Shown: in pieces, positions 1 through 8,278 of the stretch
Numbering within the stretch: position 1 is the first letter of the stretch
How the letters are laid out: each line of letters opens with the position of its first letter
Assembly: GCA_017510405.1 (NCBI GenBank)
Contig: JAFWNG010000013.1
Span: 310,001 to 374,000, forward strand
Reading direction: 5' to 3'
Length of the DNA: 64,000 bases
DNA from: Solobacterium sp.
GTDB lineage: Bacteria > Bacillota_I > Bacilli_A > Erysipelotrichales > Erysipelotrichaceae
The notes under the pieces: generated by a model
The model's input: only the letters and a program-made list of their open reading frames with translations
The model's database searches: none
Told to the model about the DNA's origin: nothing
Position numbers and translations under genes: made by a program

Positions 1-2
1 CG

Positions 3-446
3 GAGAACCATCCGGTATTCTACAGCGCCAACTTCTCCTACGGTGTTGCCGTGCTGCAGAAACTGCTCGCTACCGCTGTTCCGCTTCTGGAAAAGACATT
101 TGATATGGAACTGATCGAAACACACCATAATCAGAAAGTCGACGCTCCAAGCGGCACAGCCAAGGCAATGCTTGCAGTCATGGACCCGGACAACAACTAT
201 ACAAAAGTATACGGACGTGAAGGAATCACCGGTGCCCGCGGCAAAGAGATCGGCGTACATTCCCTGCGCGGCGGTACAGAAGCAGGCGAGCATACGGTCA
301 TCTTCTTTGGAAACAACGAAAGCATTACGATCACGCACCATGCGGATAACCGGCAGATCTTCGTAGACGGAGCGATGCGTGCGGCAGAGTTCCTCTTCGG
401 CAGACCGGCCGGCATGTATACGATGAATGATCTCATGAAAGGATAA
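3..446 (+). CDS. dapB: 4-hydroxy-tetrahydrodipicolinate reductase, C-terminal part (5' end outside window)
   Basis: The reading frame is open from base 3 to the TAA at 444-446 and enters from upstream, so about 147 C-terminal residues are visible. DapB reduces hydroxy-tetrahydrodipicolinate with NAD(P)H in the cytoplasmic route to diaminopimelate and lysine. The diagnostic motif THHNQKVDAPSGTA, which holds the catalytic His pair and the Lys and Gly-Thr substrate contacts, is intact, and RGG-x-x-AGEHTVIF and the C-terminal GAMRAAEF stretch also fit the family. The gene is followed after 5 bases by ddh, so the two are co-transcribed steps of meso-diaminopimelate synthesis; dapA would be expected upstream. 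The identification is secure; only the N-terminal nucleotide-binding half is missing from the window. Confidence 0.95.
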   Translation, partial: ENHPVFYSANFSYGVAVLQKLLATAVPLLEKTFDMELIETHHNQKVDAPSGTAKAMLAVMDPDNNYTKVYGREGITGARGKEIGVHSLRGGTEAGEHTVIFFGNNESITITHHADNRQIFVDGAMRAAEFLFGRPAGMYTMNDLMKG

Positions 447-451
447 GCATT

Positions 452-1438
452 ATGAAGACAAGAATCGGTATCTTCGGCTACGGCAACCTCGGACGCGGCG
501 TTGAAAGCGCTGTAAAACATTCTTCAGACCTTGAACTGGCGGCAGTATTCACACGCCGCGATCCTTCCACGGTTAAGCTGCGCACAGAGGGCGTTCCGGT
601 CATTTCCGCTGATCAGCTCAAAGACTGGAAAGACCGCATCGATGTACTGATCCTGTGCGGCGGAAGCGCCACAGATCTGCCGGAACAGACACCGGCCTGC
701 GTAAAGGATTTCAATGTCATCGACAGTTTTGATACACATGCCCGCATTCCGGAGCACTTTGCCAATGTTGACGCGGCGGCGAAGAACGGAAAGCATGTCG
801 GCATCATCTCCGTCGGCTGGGATCCGGGCCTGTTCTCACTGGCGCGTGTTTACAGCAACGCTGTTCTTCCTTCCGGAAAAGACTACACATTCTGGGGCAA
901 AGGACTTTCCCAGGGACATTCCGATGCGATCCGCCGCATTGCCGGCGTAAAGGATGCGCGTCAGTATACCATCCCGGTACAGGAAGCACTGGACGCAGTC
1001 AGAAGCGGCAGTCAGCCGGAGCTCTCGACCCGTCAGAAACATACGCGTGAAGCATGGGTCGTTGCGGAAGATAACGCTGACCTTTCCCGCATCGAACACG
1101 AGATCGTAACGATGAAGAACTATTTCGACGAATACGATACGACGGTTCATTTCATCAGTGAGGAAGAACTGAAGCAGAATCACGGCAGTATGGGACATGC
1201 CGGCTTCGTATTCCGTTCCGGCACGACAGGCATGAACGATGAATACAGCGACATCATCGAATTCAGTCTGAAACTGGATTCCAATCCGGAATTCACATCC
1301 AGTGTTCTGGCCGCGTATGCAAGAGCTGCGAAGCGTCTCTATGACGAGGGACGCTGCGGCGCATTCACGGTACTGGATATTCCGCCGGCATATTTATGTG
1401 AACAGAGCGGTGATTTCCTCCGCGGACATCTCCTCTGA
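452..1438 (+). CDS. ddh: meso-diaminopimelate D-dehydrogenase
   Basis: A 328-residue protein of the usual family length. Ddh converts tetrahydrodipicolinate, ammonia and NADPH directly to meso-diaminopimelate, bypassing the four-step acyl pathway. The N-terminal Rossmann loop GYGNLGRGVE (about residues 9-18), FTRRDP, the CGGSATDLPEQ stretch, and the dimer and substrate segment SVGWDPGLFSLARV match the family closely, as does the late NHGSMGHAG motif. The start ATG follows the dapB stop by 5 bases, so translation is probably coupled. Together with DapB it indicates that this organism makes meso-DAP by the dehydrogenase route; whether lysine is also made from it cannot be seen here. Confidence 0.95.
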   Translation: MKTRIGIFGYGNLGRGVESAVKHSSDLELAAVFTRRDPSTVKLRTEGVPVISADQLKDWKDRIDVLILCGGSATDLPEQTPACVKDFNVIDSFDTHARIPEHFANVDAAAKNGKHVGIISVGWDPGLFSLARVYSNAVLPSGKDYTFWGKGLSQGHSDAIRRIAGVKDARQYTIPVQEALDAVRSGSQPELSTRQKHTREAWVVAEDNADLSRIEHEIVTMKNYFDEYDTTVHFISEEELKQNHGSMGHAGFVFRSGTTGMNDEYSDIIEFSLKLDSNPEFTSSVLAAYARAAKRLYDEGRCGAFTVLDIPPAYLCEQSGDFLRGHLL

Positions 1439-1446
1439 TATTCACT

Positions 1447-1472
1447 GACAGGGCATCCGTCCTGTCTTTTTT
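1447..1472 (+). terminator. intrinsic terminator after ddh
   Basis: GACAGG (1447-1452) pairs with CCTGTC (1461-1466) across an 8-base loop and runs straight into a T-rich tract. It ends the dapB-ddh transcript. Confidence 0.75.
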
Positions 1473-1491
1473 ATTCTGCTGAGCGTATAAT
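1463..1491 (+). promoter_or_regulatory. possible promoter of the M42 peptidase gene
   Basis: A perfect TATAAT at 1486-1491 lies 36 bases before the start codon, but the -35 region 17 bases upstream (TGTCTT) is poor and lies in the ddh terminator. I infer a promoter from the -10 box and from the position after a terminator. Confidence 0.4.
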
Positions 1492-1527
1492 CGGTATGGA
1501 TAACGAATGGTTTGACAAGGAGGGCAT

Positions 1528-2580
1528 ATGATCCCGGAGTTTCTTGAACAGATCCTGAATACGGCCAGCGTGAGCGGCTGTGAGGAAGAAAACCAGAAGA
1601 ACGTTCTCGCGTATATGAAAGATACGGCAGAAGCACAGACATGCGACGCTGTCGGCAACACGTTCTCATTCATACACAGAGACGCACCGTGTCAGGTGCT
1701 GCTGAGTGCGCACATGGATGAGATCGGGTTCCGCGTCGTGCAGATCAAGGACGAAGGAATGATCAAAGTGCAGGAAGCCGGCGGTGTATACCCGGCGCTG
1801 TATGCCGGCGCGCCGATGCAGATCCTGCACGAAACTGAGAGCGGGATCGTCAAGGTAAACGCCTGCGGTACATTCAGCGATGATCTTCTGAAGAACAGCG
1901 ATGTCAAGGACCGCGACCTGGTGCTGGATATCGGCGCCGCCAGCCGTGAAGAAGCGGAAAAGGCGGTGTCCGTCGGTGATCCGGTATGCGCGGATACGGC
2001 GGCCAGGGAACTGCTCGGCGGCAGGATCTCTTCACGCGCTCTGGATGACAAGGCCGGCGTCTATGTGATCGCGGAGGCCGCGAAGCGTGCCGTGCAGAAA
2101 GGCGCGGCATGCGGCATCATCGTGCATACATCGACCGGGGAGGAAACGACAGGACGCGGCGCGTGGTTTGCCGGTACGCTGAAGCCTTCCTGCTGCATCG
2201 CGGTGGACGTTACATGGGCAAATGACTGCCCGGGCGGCGATCCTGCCAAAAACGGTGATATCCGTCTTGGCAAGGGACCTGCGGTCTGTCTGTCCGGCAT
2301 GGTCAACCGGAAGATGAATGCGCTGCTGAAGAAGACAGCGGCGGAATGCGGCATCCCGGTGCAGTACGAAGTGGCAGGCGGAAGAACGTATACGGACGGC
2401 GATACGATCATGCTTACCGGCAGCGGCGTACCGACGGCTCTGGTATCTGTTCCGCTGCGCTATATGCACAGTTCCGTGGAGATCGCCGATCTGAAAGATA
2501 TTGAACAGTGCATTGAACTGATCGCGGAATTCCTGATGCGCATCGACGCCGATTTCCGCTATGAACCATTGGAGGTATAG
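1528..2580 (+). CDS. M42 family metallo-aminopeptidase (glutamyl aminopeptidase/endoglucanase-like)
   Basis: A 350-residue cytosolic dinuclear metallopeptidase. The M42 metal and catalytic motifs are present in order: SAHMDEIGF near residue 61 (first His/Asp ligands), RALDDKAG (bridging Asp), TGEETTGRGA (catalytic Glu pair), AVDVTWANDCPG (Asp ligand), and a C-terminal MHSSVE with the last His. M42 enzymes form large tetrahedral dodecamers that trim short peptides from their N-termini. A strong AAGGAGG lies 8 bases before the ATG. The last codons carry the GGAGGT ribosome site of the next gene, 4 bases downstream, so the two form a small operon. The exact substrate preference cannot be read from sequence. 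Confidence 0.9.
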   Translation: MIPEFLEQILNTASVSGCEEENQKNVLAYMKDTAEAQTCDAVGNTFSFIHRDAPCQVLLSAHMDEIGFRVVQIKDEGMIKVQEAGGVYPALYAGAPMQILHETESGIVKVNACGTFSDDLLKNSDVKDRDLVLDIGAASREEAEKAVSVGDPVCADTAARELLGGRISSRALDDKAGVYVIAEAAKRAVQKGAACGIIVHTSTGEETTGRGAWFAGTLKPSCCIAVDVTWANDCPGGDPAKNGDIRLGKGPAVCLSGMVNRKMNALLKKTAAECGIPVQYEVAGGRTYTDGDTIMLTGSGVPTALVSVPLRYMHSSVEIADLKDIEQCIELIAEFLMRIDADFRYEPLEV

Positions 2581-2584
2581 AACT

Positions 2585-2857
2585 ATGTATTATGTGGCAG
2601 ACGGAACAAAACGCTGCGGCCTGTATACGTGCAAAGCCTGCGGCAGCCGCTTTCTGAATGTGCAGATCGCTCCGAAGATCGACTGCCCGTACTGCGGTGA
2701 ACAGTCTTTCGACATGGAGATCGGACCGGATGAAGAAATGCCGGAGATCGTTCAGACAGCAGAGCTGGATGAAGTGGTCGAAGGGGAAGAGAACGTAGAA
2801 CGCTACGATACGCTGCTTTCTCTTGCCATCACCGGCGGAAACTACGACTGGATCTGA
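2585..2857 (+). CDS. small zinc-ribbon protein of unknown function
   Basis: A 90-residue acidic protein. The ATG at 2585 is chosen over an in-frame ATG at 2561 because GGAGGT at 2571-2576 is 8 bases upstream. Two CxxC knuckles, CKACG (about residue 15) and CPYCG (about residue 37), are spaced as in a zinc ribbon, followed by a Glu/Asp-rich C-terminal half. It is translated directly after the M42 peptidase. I do not recognise a named family; a nucleic-acid or protein-binding adaptor would fit the fold, but no role is assigned. Confidence 0.7.
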   Translation: MYYVADGTKRCGLYTCKACGSRFLNVQIAPKIDCPYCGEQSFDMEIGPDEEMPEIVQTAELDEVVEGEENVERYDTLLSLAITGGNYDWI

Positions 2858-2880
2858 AGTGCCCTCAGCGGCACTTTTTT
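2857..2880 (+). terminator. intrinsic terminator after the zinc-ribbon gene
   Basis: AAGTGCC (2857-2863) and GGCACTT (2870-2876) form a 7-bp stem with a six-base loop followed by six Ts. The stem starts on the last base of the stop codon. Confidence 0.85.
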
Positions 2881-2891
2881 CATATTTACGG

Positions 2892-2920
2892 CGTACAGAG
2901 AAAACGATTTCATATACAAT
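2892..2920 (+). promoter_or_regulatory. ABC operon promoter with CcpA (cre)-like operator
   Basis: TACAAT at 2915-2920 is a good -10 box; CGTACA at 2892-2897, with a 17-base spacer, is a weak -35 (3 of 6). Between them, bases 2899-2912 (AGAAAACGATTTCA) match the cre core TGnAArCGnwwwCA at every defined position except the first T. A CcpA dimer here would sit between the -35 and -10 boxes and block initiation, so carbon catabolite repression of the transporter is inferred. Confidence 0.55.
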
Positions 2921-2940
2921 AGACATAAGAGGATAGGAAT

Positions 2941-4053
2941 ATGAAAGTAATTCTGGAACATTTAACCAAACGCTACCCGAGCCGGGACAAGAACGGCAAG
3001 GATGTGATTGCAGTCAATGATTTTAATTTTGAAATTCCCGACGGCAAGCTCATCGGACTGCTCGGTCCGTCCGGCTGCGGCAAAAGTACGACATTGAATC
3101 TGATCAGCGGACTGGAAAGTCCGACAGAAGGAAAGATCTGGTTCGGTGAGGACGATGTCACCGATCTTCCGCCGGAGCACCGCGGTGTCGGACTCGTATT
3201 CCAAAGCTATGCTCTGTATCCGCATATGACGGTTCGCCAGAACATCATGTTTCCGCTTCAGAATCTGAAGGGAAAGGATAAACTGAGCAAAGAAGCCATG
3301 AATCAGAAAGCGGAAGAAGCAGCCCGTCTGGTACAGATCGAAAGACTGATGGAGAGAAAGCCGCGTGAGATGTCCGGCGGACAGCAGCAGCGTGTTGCCA
3401 TTGCCCGGGCGCTCGTCAAGATGCCGCGTATTCTGCTTCTGGATGAACCGCTGTCCAATCTGGACGCAAGACTGCGTCTGCAGACACGTGAGGAGATCCG
3501 CCGTATTCAGAAAAACACCGGCATCACGACGGTCTTCGTGACCCACGACCAGGAAGAAGCCATGAGCATCTCCGATGAGATCGTCGTCATGGAAAGCGGT
3601 ATTCTGCAGCAGATCGGCAATCCCCAGCACGTATACGATGAACCGGTGAACCTGTTTGTCGCAAAGTTCCTCGGTACGCCTGCCATCAATGTATTTGAAG
3701 GCGAAGTAAAGGGCGGTCGTCTGTTTATCGGCGGTCAGGATGTACTTGCGGTCTCCGGTGTGGAAGATCAGCCGGTCAGCGTCGGCATCCGTCCGGAAGG
3801 CTTTATTCTCAGTGAAGACGGACCGTTCCGCACAAAACTGGTCCAGGTGGAAGTCATGGGACGCGACACCAGCGTCGTATCCGAACATCCGGACTGCGTA
3901 TCCGGCCTGATCCGCTCGATCATCAGCGCGGAAAACAGAGTCGAAGCGAAAGACGGAAATGTCGCATTTGAACTGAAACCGGCGAAAGTGCATATTTTCC
4001 GCAAAGACAGCGGCGTGCGCATTCCGTATCCGGAACAGGAGAGACATGTATGA
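2941..4053 (+). CDS. carbohydrate-type ABC transporter ATP-binding subunit (UgpC/MsmK/MalK family)
   Basis: A 370-residue ATPase that powers the two permeases encoded next to it. Walker A GPSGCGKST is at residues 42-50, the ABC signature MSGGQQQR at 144-151, Walker B LLLDEP at about 165-170, with the D-loop NLDARLR and the H-loop THDQEEA after it. The C-terminal third (from about residue 240) has the TOBE-type regulatory region of MalK/UgpC proteins. Its stop overlaps the start of the first permease (ATGA at 4050-4053), so translation is coupled. Enzymes of this type import di- and oligosaccharides or glycerol-phosphate esters; the cre-like site in the promoter also favours a carbohydrate. 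The particular substrate is not determined. Confidence 0.92.
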   Translation: MKVILEHLTKRYPSRDKNGKDVIAVNDFNFEIPDGKLIGLLGPSGCGKSTTLNLISGLESPTEGKIWFGEDDVTDLPPEHRGVGLVFQSYALYPHMTVRQNIMFPLQNLKGKDKLSKEAMNQKAEEAARLVQIERLMERKPREMSGGQQQRVAIARALVKMPRILLLDEPLSNLDARLRLQTREEIRRIQKNTGITTVFVTHDQEEAMSISDEIVVMESGILQQIGNPQHVYDEPVNLFVAKFLGTPAINVFEGEVKGGRLFIGGQDVLAVSGVEDQPVSVGIRPEGFILSEDGPFRTKLVQVEVMGRDTSVVSEHPDCVSGLIRSIISAENRVEAKDGNVAFELKPAKVHIFRKDSGVRIPYPEQERHV

Positions 4054-4931
4054 GAAAACTGCGGCCCTGGCTGTATCTTCTGCCTGCGATCGCATTTCTC
4101 GGCGTATTCATGGTCTACCCGCTGATCGATGTCATGATCTATTCGATGGAAGAGGGATACAATTCCGCTTCCCAGACATACTTCGGCGTCGGACTGTATA
4201 ATTTCCGTTATGTTCTGAGAGATCCGTATTTCATTCAGGCACTGAAGAATACATTTATTCTCGTTATAATTACGGTTCCGCTTTCCACCGGGATCGGCCT
4301 GCTCATTGCAGTGGCGCTGAACTCGATCCAGAAACTGAAAGATCTGTTTCAGACGATCTTCTTCCTGCCGTATGTCACGAACACACTGGCAGTCGGTCTT
4401 GTCTTCATGATCCTTTTCAAGAAGACGGCGTATTCCGACGGTCTGATCAATGTGCTGATCCAGACATTCGGAGGAACCGGCGTAGATTTCATCGACGGTC
4501 CGTACTGGGCTAAGATGTTCGTACTGTGTTTCTATACGGTATGGGTCGTTCTTCCGTTCAAGATCCTGATCCTGACGAGCGCGCTTGCCTCGGTCAATGA
4601 GGATTACTACAAGGCAGCGAAGATCGACGGCACATCGCGCTGGCGCATCTTCTGGAAGATCACTCTGCCGATGATCTCACCGATGATCTTCTATCTGATC
4701 ATCACCGGCTTCATCGGCGCATTCAAGGCATATTCCGATGCCGTCGCGCTGTTCGGCACAGACCTGAACGCGGCCGGCATGAATACGATCGTCGGCTACG
4801 TCTATGACATGCTGTACGGAAACGGCGGCGGTTATCCGTCGTACGCTTCGGCCGCGGCACTGATCCTGTTTGCCATCGTCATGACGATTACCTGCATCAA
4901 TCTTCTGATCTCTGAGAAGACGAATGTGTAA
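4050..4931 (+). CDS. ABC transporter permease, MalF/UgpA type
   Basis: A 293-residue membrane protein with about six transmembrane helices, the first at residues 5-27. The cytoplasmic EAA loop that docks on the ATPase is visible as YYKAAKIDGTSRWRIFWKI near residue 190, ending in TLPMISP. It lacks the large periplasmic-type insertion of E. coli MalF, as is usual for UgpA/MsmF permeases of Gram-positives. It overlaps the ATPase gene by 4 bases and is followed after 14 bases by the partner permease; the pair forms the translocation channel. Confidence 0.92.
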   Translation: MRKLRPWLYLLPAIAFLGVFMVYPLIDVMIYSMEEGYNSASQTYFGVGLYNFRYVLRDPYFIQALKNTFILVIITVPLSTGIGLLIAVALNSIQKLKDLFQTIFFLPYVTNTLAVGLVFMILFKKTAYSDGLINVLIQTFGGTGVDFIDGPYWAKMFVLCFYTVWVVLPFKILILTSALASVNEDYYKAAKIDGTSRWRIFWKITLPMISPMIFYLIITGFIGAFKAYSDAVALFGTDLNAAGMNTIVGYVYDMLYGNGGGYPSYASAAALILFAIVMTITCINLLISEKTNV

Positions 4932-4945
4932 GGGGGATACAGCAT

Positions 4946-5818
4946 ATGACAAACACCGGTTACGATAAGATACAGAAAAAATCACAGCGCAGCGACAGGA
5001 CCCGCAAGATCGTCACATATATCGGGCTTGTCTTCTGGGCATTTATCGTTCTGTTCCCGTTCTACTGGATGATCCTGACGTCCGTCAAGACATACAGTTC
5101 GTACAACTCGGAGTACATCCCGAAGTTCTTCACGCTCTCACCGACGCTGCAGAACTATGTCGACGCCTTCACGGCAGTCCCGCTGGCGCAGTACTTCCTG
5201 AATACGCTGATCTTTGCCGTCATTACCACGGCGGCGATGCTGATCGTTATCATACTGTCGGCATTTGCGTTCGCACGGCTTGAGTTCAAGGGTAGAAATG
5301 CACTGTTCTCCTTCTTCCTGTCACTGATGATGATCCCGAACGAACTTGTTATCATCACAAACTTCGTTACGATCACCAATCTCGGCCTGCGCAATACCTT
5401 CACCGGCCTCATCCTGCCGTCGATCACTTCGGTGTTCTATATCTATCTGCTGAAAGAGAACTTTGAGCAGATCCCGAATGAACTGTACAAGGCAGCGAAA
5501 GTGGACGGCACTTCCGATCTGAAATATCTGTTCAAGGTCATGATCCCGATCAGTCAGCCGACGATCGTGACGATCACGATCCTGAAAGTCATCGAGTGCT
5601 GGAACTCCTATGTATGGCCGCGTCTCATCACCGACAACGAGGCGTACTTCCTCGTATCGAACGGTATCCAGGCGATCCGTGAAAACGGCTTCGGCCGTGA
5701 GAATATCCCGGCTATGATGGCAGCTGTCGTTGTCATCTCCGTACCGCTGGTCATCCTGTTCCTCATCTTCCATAAGAAGATCATGGCAGGCGTATCCAGA
5801 GGAGGTACAAAGGGATGA
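4946..5818 (+). CDS. ABC transporter permease, MalG/UgpE type
   Basis: A 290-residue permease with six predicted transmembrane helices, beginning with YIGLVFWAFIVLFPFYWMI at about residues 27-45. The EAA motif ELYKAAKVDGTSDLKYLFK with the following MIPISQPT is typical of MalG/UgpE. The ribosome site is a modest GGGGGA. Its stop codon overlaps the start of the binding-protein gene (ATGA at 5815-5818). It pairs with the preceding permease to form the channel of the importer. Confidence 0.92.
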   Translation: MTNTGYDKIQKKSQRSDRTRKIVTYIGLVFWAFIVLFPFYWMILTSVKTYSSYNSEYIPKFFTLSPTLQNYVDAFTAVPLAQYFLNTLIFAVITTAAMLIVIILSAFAFARLEFKGRNALFSFFLSLMMIPNELVIITNFVTITNLGLRNTFTGLILPSITSVFYIYLLKENFEQIPNELYKAAKVDGTSDLKYLFKVMIPISQPTIVTITILKVIECWNSYVWPRLITDNEAYFLVSNGIQAIRENGFGRENIPAMMAAVVVISVPLVILFLIFHKKIMAGVSRGGTKG

Positions 5819-7407
5819 GAACACTTCGCAGATTCCTGCTGTGCGCCGCCGCGCTGCTCCTGTGCACGGGAATGCTTTCCGGATGCCACGGATCGCAGGG
5901 AATGGCGGACTTCGCTGTGCCGGAACAGCTGGATGAAAACAGAAAATTCGAGATCACATTCTGGGCAAAGAACGATACGAACAAGACCCAGACGAAGATC
6001 TATGAAAAGGCGATCACCGACTTTGAACAGCTGTATCCGAATATTCATATCACCATCCGTCTGTATACCGATTACGGCAAGATCTATAACGATGTCATTA
6101 CAAATATCGCAACGAACACCACACCGAACGTATGTATTACCTATCCGGACCACATCGCGACCTATCTGACCGGCGCGAACACCGTTGTTCCGCTGGAAGG
6201 GCTGTTTGCGGATGAAAAGTACGGACTGGGCGGCACGGAAGTGAAATTCGATGCGCCGAAGACGGAAGAGATCGCACCGCAGTTCCTGAAGGAATGCGCG
6301 TTTGCCGAGCATTACTACGCGATCCCGTACATGCGTTCCACGGAAGCCTGCTACGTAAACCAGACCTATGTGGAAAAACTCGGCTTTACGATGCCGGAAG
6401 TCATCACCTGGGATTTCATGTTCGAGGTCGCTGAAGCAGCCATGGCAAAGGATGCGGAAGGCAACTTCGCCGTAAACGGTCAGAAGGTCATGATCCCGAT
6501 CATCTACAAGTCTACAGACAATATGATGATCCAGATGCTGAAGCAGAAGGGTGCCGGCTATTCGGATTCCGACGGCAATATTTTGATCTTCAACGATACG
6601 ACGAAAGAACTGCTGTACCAGATCGCTGAGCACGGCAAGACCGGCGCGTTCTCGACCTTCAAGATCTCATCCTATCCGGCGAACTTCCTGAATGCCGGCC
6701 AGTGCATCTTCGCGATCGATTCCACTGCCGGCGCGACCTGGATGGGTTCCGACGCGCCGCTGTCCGATATCGCCGAAGACAAGATCGTGAAGTTTGACAC
6801 CGCGGTCCGTCCGGTTCCCCAGTTTGATCCTTCCGACATGAAGATGATCTCCCAGGGACCGTCGATCTGCGTGTTCAACAAGCGTGATCCGCAGGAAGTG
6901 CTCGCTTCCTGGCTGTTTGCCCAGTATCTGCTGACAAACGAAGTACAGATCGCGTATTCCGAAACAGAAGGCTATGTACCGGTCACGACAAAGGCGCAGA
7001 TGACACCGGAATACCAGGAATATCTGGCAATGAAGGGGAGCGACAATACCGATCATTACCAGGTCAAGATCGAAGCTTCTGAGCTTCTGCTGAATCATCT
7101 GGATGAGACGTTCGTCACGCCGGTATTCAACGGATCCACATCACTGCGTGACGCCGCCGGACAGATGATCGAAAACGTCACCAAGTCGGTGCGCCGCAAG
7201 GAGACGGTAGACGACGCCTATATGGAAGACCTGTTCGGTTCCGTCACTTCCCTGTATCACCTGGATCAGATCCGCAGCGCTTCCTCCGCCAATGAACTCG
7301 GTGAACTGCCTGCAGCGTCGAAAACCCTGCTGATCACTCTGGTCGTTCTCTGGGTACTGATGGGCAGCTACTATTTCCTGCAGTACCGGCGTTCAAAGAA
7401 GGTTTGA
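5815..7407 (+). CDS. extracellular solute-binding lipoprotein (family 1) with a C-terminal membrane segment
   Basis: A 530-residue binding protein of the importer. It has a lipoprotein signal with lipobox LSGC, Cys24 becoming the lipidated N-terminus, followed by a family-1 binding fold starting FEITFWAKND (about residue 44), with TEACYVNQTYVEKLG in the middle. Ordinary members are 400-450 residues; this one carries about 80 extra residues ending in the hydrophobic stretch LLITLVVLWVLMGSYYFLQY (about 504-523) and a basic tail RRSKK. The protein would therefore be anchored in the membrane at both ends, which is unusual for a receptor that must dock on its permease. It is last in the ATPase-permease-permease-receptor operon. 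The substrate is unknown. Confidence 0.88.
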   Translation: MRTLRRFLLCAAALLLCTGMLSGCHGSQGMADFAVPEQLDENRKFEITFWAKNDTNKTQTKIYEKAITDFEQLYPNIHITIRLYTDYGKIYNDVITNIATNTTPNVCITYPDHIATYLTGANTVVPLEGLFADEKYGLGGTEVKFDAPKTEEIAPQFLKECAFAEHYYAIPYMRSTEACYVNQTYVEKLGFTMPEVITWDFMFEVAEAAMAKDAEGNFAVNGQKVMIPIIYKSTDNMMIQMLKQKGAGYSDSDGNILIFNDTTKELLYQIAEHGKTGAFSTFKISSYPANFLNAGQCIFAIDSTAGATWMGSDAPLSDIAEDKIVKFDTAVRPVPQFDPSDMKMISQGPSICVFNKRDPQEVLASWLFAQYLLTNEVQIAYSETEGYVPVTTKAQMTPEYQEYLAMKGSDNTDHYQVKIEASELLLNHLDETFVTPVFNGSTSLRDAAGQMIENVTKSVRRKETVDDAYMEDLFGSVTSLYHLDQIRSASSANELGELPAASKTLLITLVVLWVLMGSYYFLQYRRSKKV

Positions 7408-7432
7408 TTCCTTTAAAGCATGCATTTATAAT
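7404..7432 (+). promoter_or_regulatory. promoter of the OB-fold-like lipoprotein gene
   Basis: TTGATT (7404-7409), a 17-base spacer and a perfect TATAAT (7427-7432). The -35 box overlaps the stop codon of the binding-protein gene, so the following lipoprotein has its own strong promoter. The ribosome site is AAAGGGAG about 7450. Confidence 0.75.
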
Positions 7433-7463
7433 GAGATTAGTTTTCAAAGGGAGATAAAAGAAA

Positions 7464-8222
7464 ATGAAAAAGACATTCTATTCAGCATTAGCGTTCACAC
7501 TTCTTCTGGCTGGATGCTCCGGCGGCGGTTCGAAACCGGCTTCTTCCGCAGCAGCCGGTCCGGACACGGAAAAGGGAAGCGGCGTCATGACATATGAGCA
7601 GTACATGGCAGCTGACGTAGACTCCGAAGTTGTCATCGAAGCATATGTTCAGGCAAAGCAGTCCTGGTGGGACAACACAGTTACTGTTTACGCACAGGAC
7701 AACGACGGCGGCTACTTCATCTACGGCATGAAGTGCTCCGAAGAAGACAACGGCAAGCTTACCGAAGGACAGAAGATCAAGGTCAAGGGATATAAGAGCA
7801 TCTGGTCCGGTGAAGTTGAGGTCGTAGACGGCGAGTTCGAACTGGAAGAAGGCAAATGGGTCGCCCCGGCAAAAGATGTCACCGCAGCGCTTGGCACAGA
7901 CGCTCTGGTCGACAGCCAGAACCTGAAAGTAGCGTTCAAGGGCATGAAGGTCGAACCGAGCAAGGACGCAGACGGAAACGAAGTTGCCTGGACCTATAAG
8001 TGGGACGGCAGCGGCAGCGAAGGCGATGACCTGTACTTCAATGTTTCCGTTAACGGCAACACATATTCCTTCACTGTTGAATCCTATCTGTGCGACGCAA
8101 ACTCCGATACATACAAGGCAGTCAAGGAACTGAAGGTCGGTGACGTCGTCGATCTGGAAGGCTTCCTGTACTGGTACGAAGGACCGAACCCGCACATCAC
8201 TTCCGTCAAGGCAGCACAATAA
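7464..8222 (+). CDS. secreted lipoprotein of unknown function, OB-fold-like
   Basis: A 252-residue lipoprotein. The signal ends in LLAGC with Cys17 as the lipidated residue, then a Ser/Gly-rich linker and, from about residue 46, a segment (VVIEAYVQAKQSWWDN ... GGYFIYGM ... KLTEGQKIKVKGYKS) that reads like the beta-barrel OB folds of bacterial surface proteins that bind nucleic acid or sugar. A second similar unit seems to follow (VEPSKDADG ... YFNVSVNG ... VGDVVDLEGFLYWYEG). It is acidic and follows the ABC operon with its own promoter, so a link to that transporter is possible but not shown. Confidence 0.7.
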   Translation: MKKTFYSALAFTLLLAGCSGGGSKPASSAAAGPDTEKGSGVMTYEQYMAADVDSEVVIEAYVQAKQSWWDNTVTVYAQDNDGGYFIYGMKCSEEDNGKLTEGQKIKVKGYKSIWSGEVEVVDGEFELEEGKWVAPAKDVTAALGTDALVDSQNLKVAFKGMKVEPSKDADGNEVAWTYKWDGSGSEGDDLYFNVSVNGNTYSFTVESYLCDANSDTYKAVKELKVGDVVDLEGFLYWYEGPNPHITSVKAAQ

Positions 8223-8229
8223 CTGATTT

Positions 8230-8262
8230 AAAGCATCGTTGTATGACAGCGATGCTTTTTTT
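8230..8262 (+). terminator. intrinsic terminator after the lipoprotein gene
   Basis: AAAGCATCG (8230-8238) pairs perfectly with CGATGCTTT (8250-8258) across an 11-base loop, followed by Ts. The loop supplies the -35 region of the next promoter. Confidence 0.88.
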
Positions 8263-8272
8263 ACGCTATAAT
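8243..8272 (+). promoter_or_regulatory. promoter of the K+ channel gene, predicted leaderless
   Basis: TATAAT at 8267-8272 is separated from the ATG at 8279 by exactly six bases, so transcription would begin at or next to the start codon. ATGACA at 8243-8248 with an 18-base spacer is a fair -35 box. No Shine-Dalgarno sequence is present. Confidence 0.6.
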
Positions 8273-8278
8273 CACTGT

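Noticed and set aside
8243-8278. Upstream ATG extending the K+ channel by 12 residues
   Set aside because: It lies in the terminator loop of the preceding gene and upstream of the only good -10 box.
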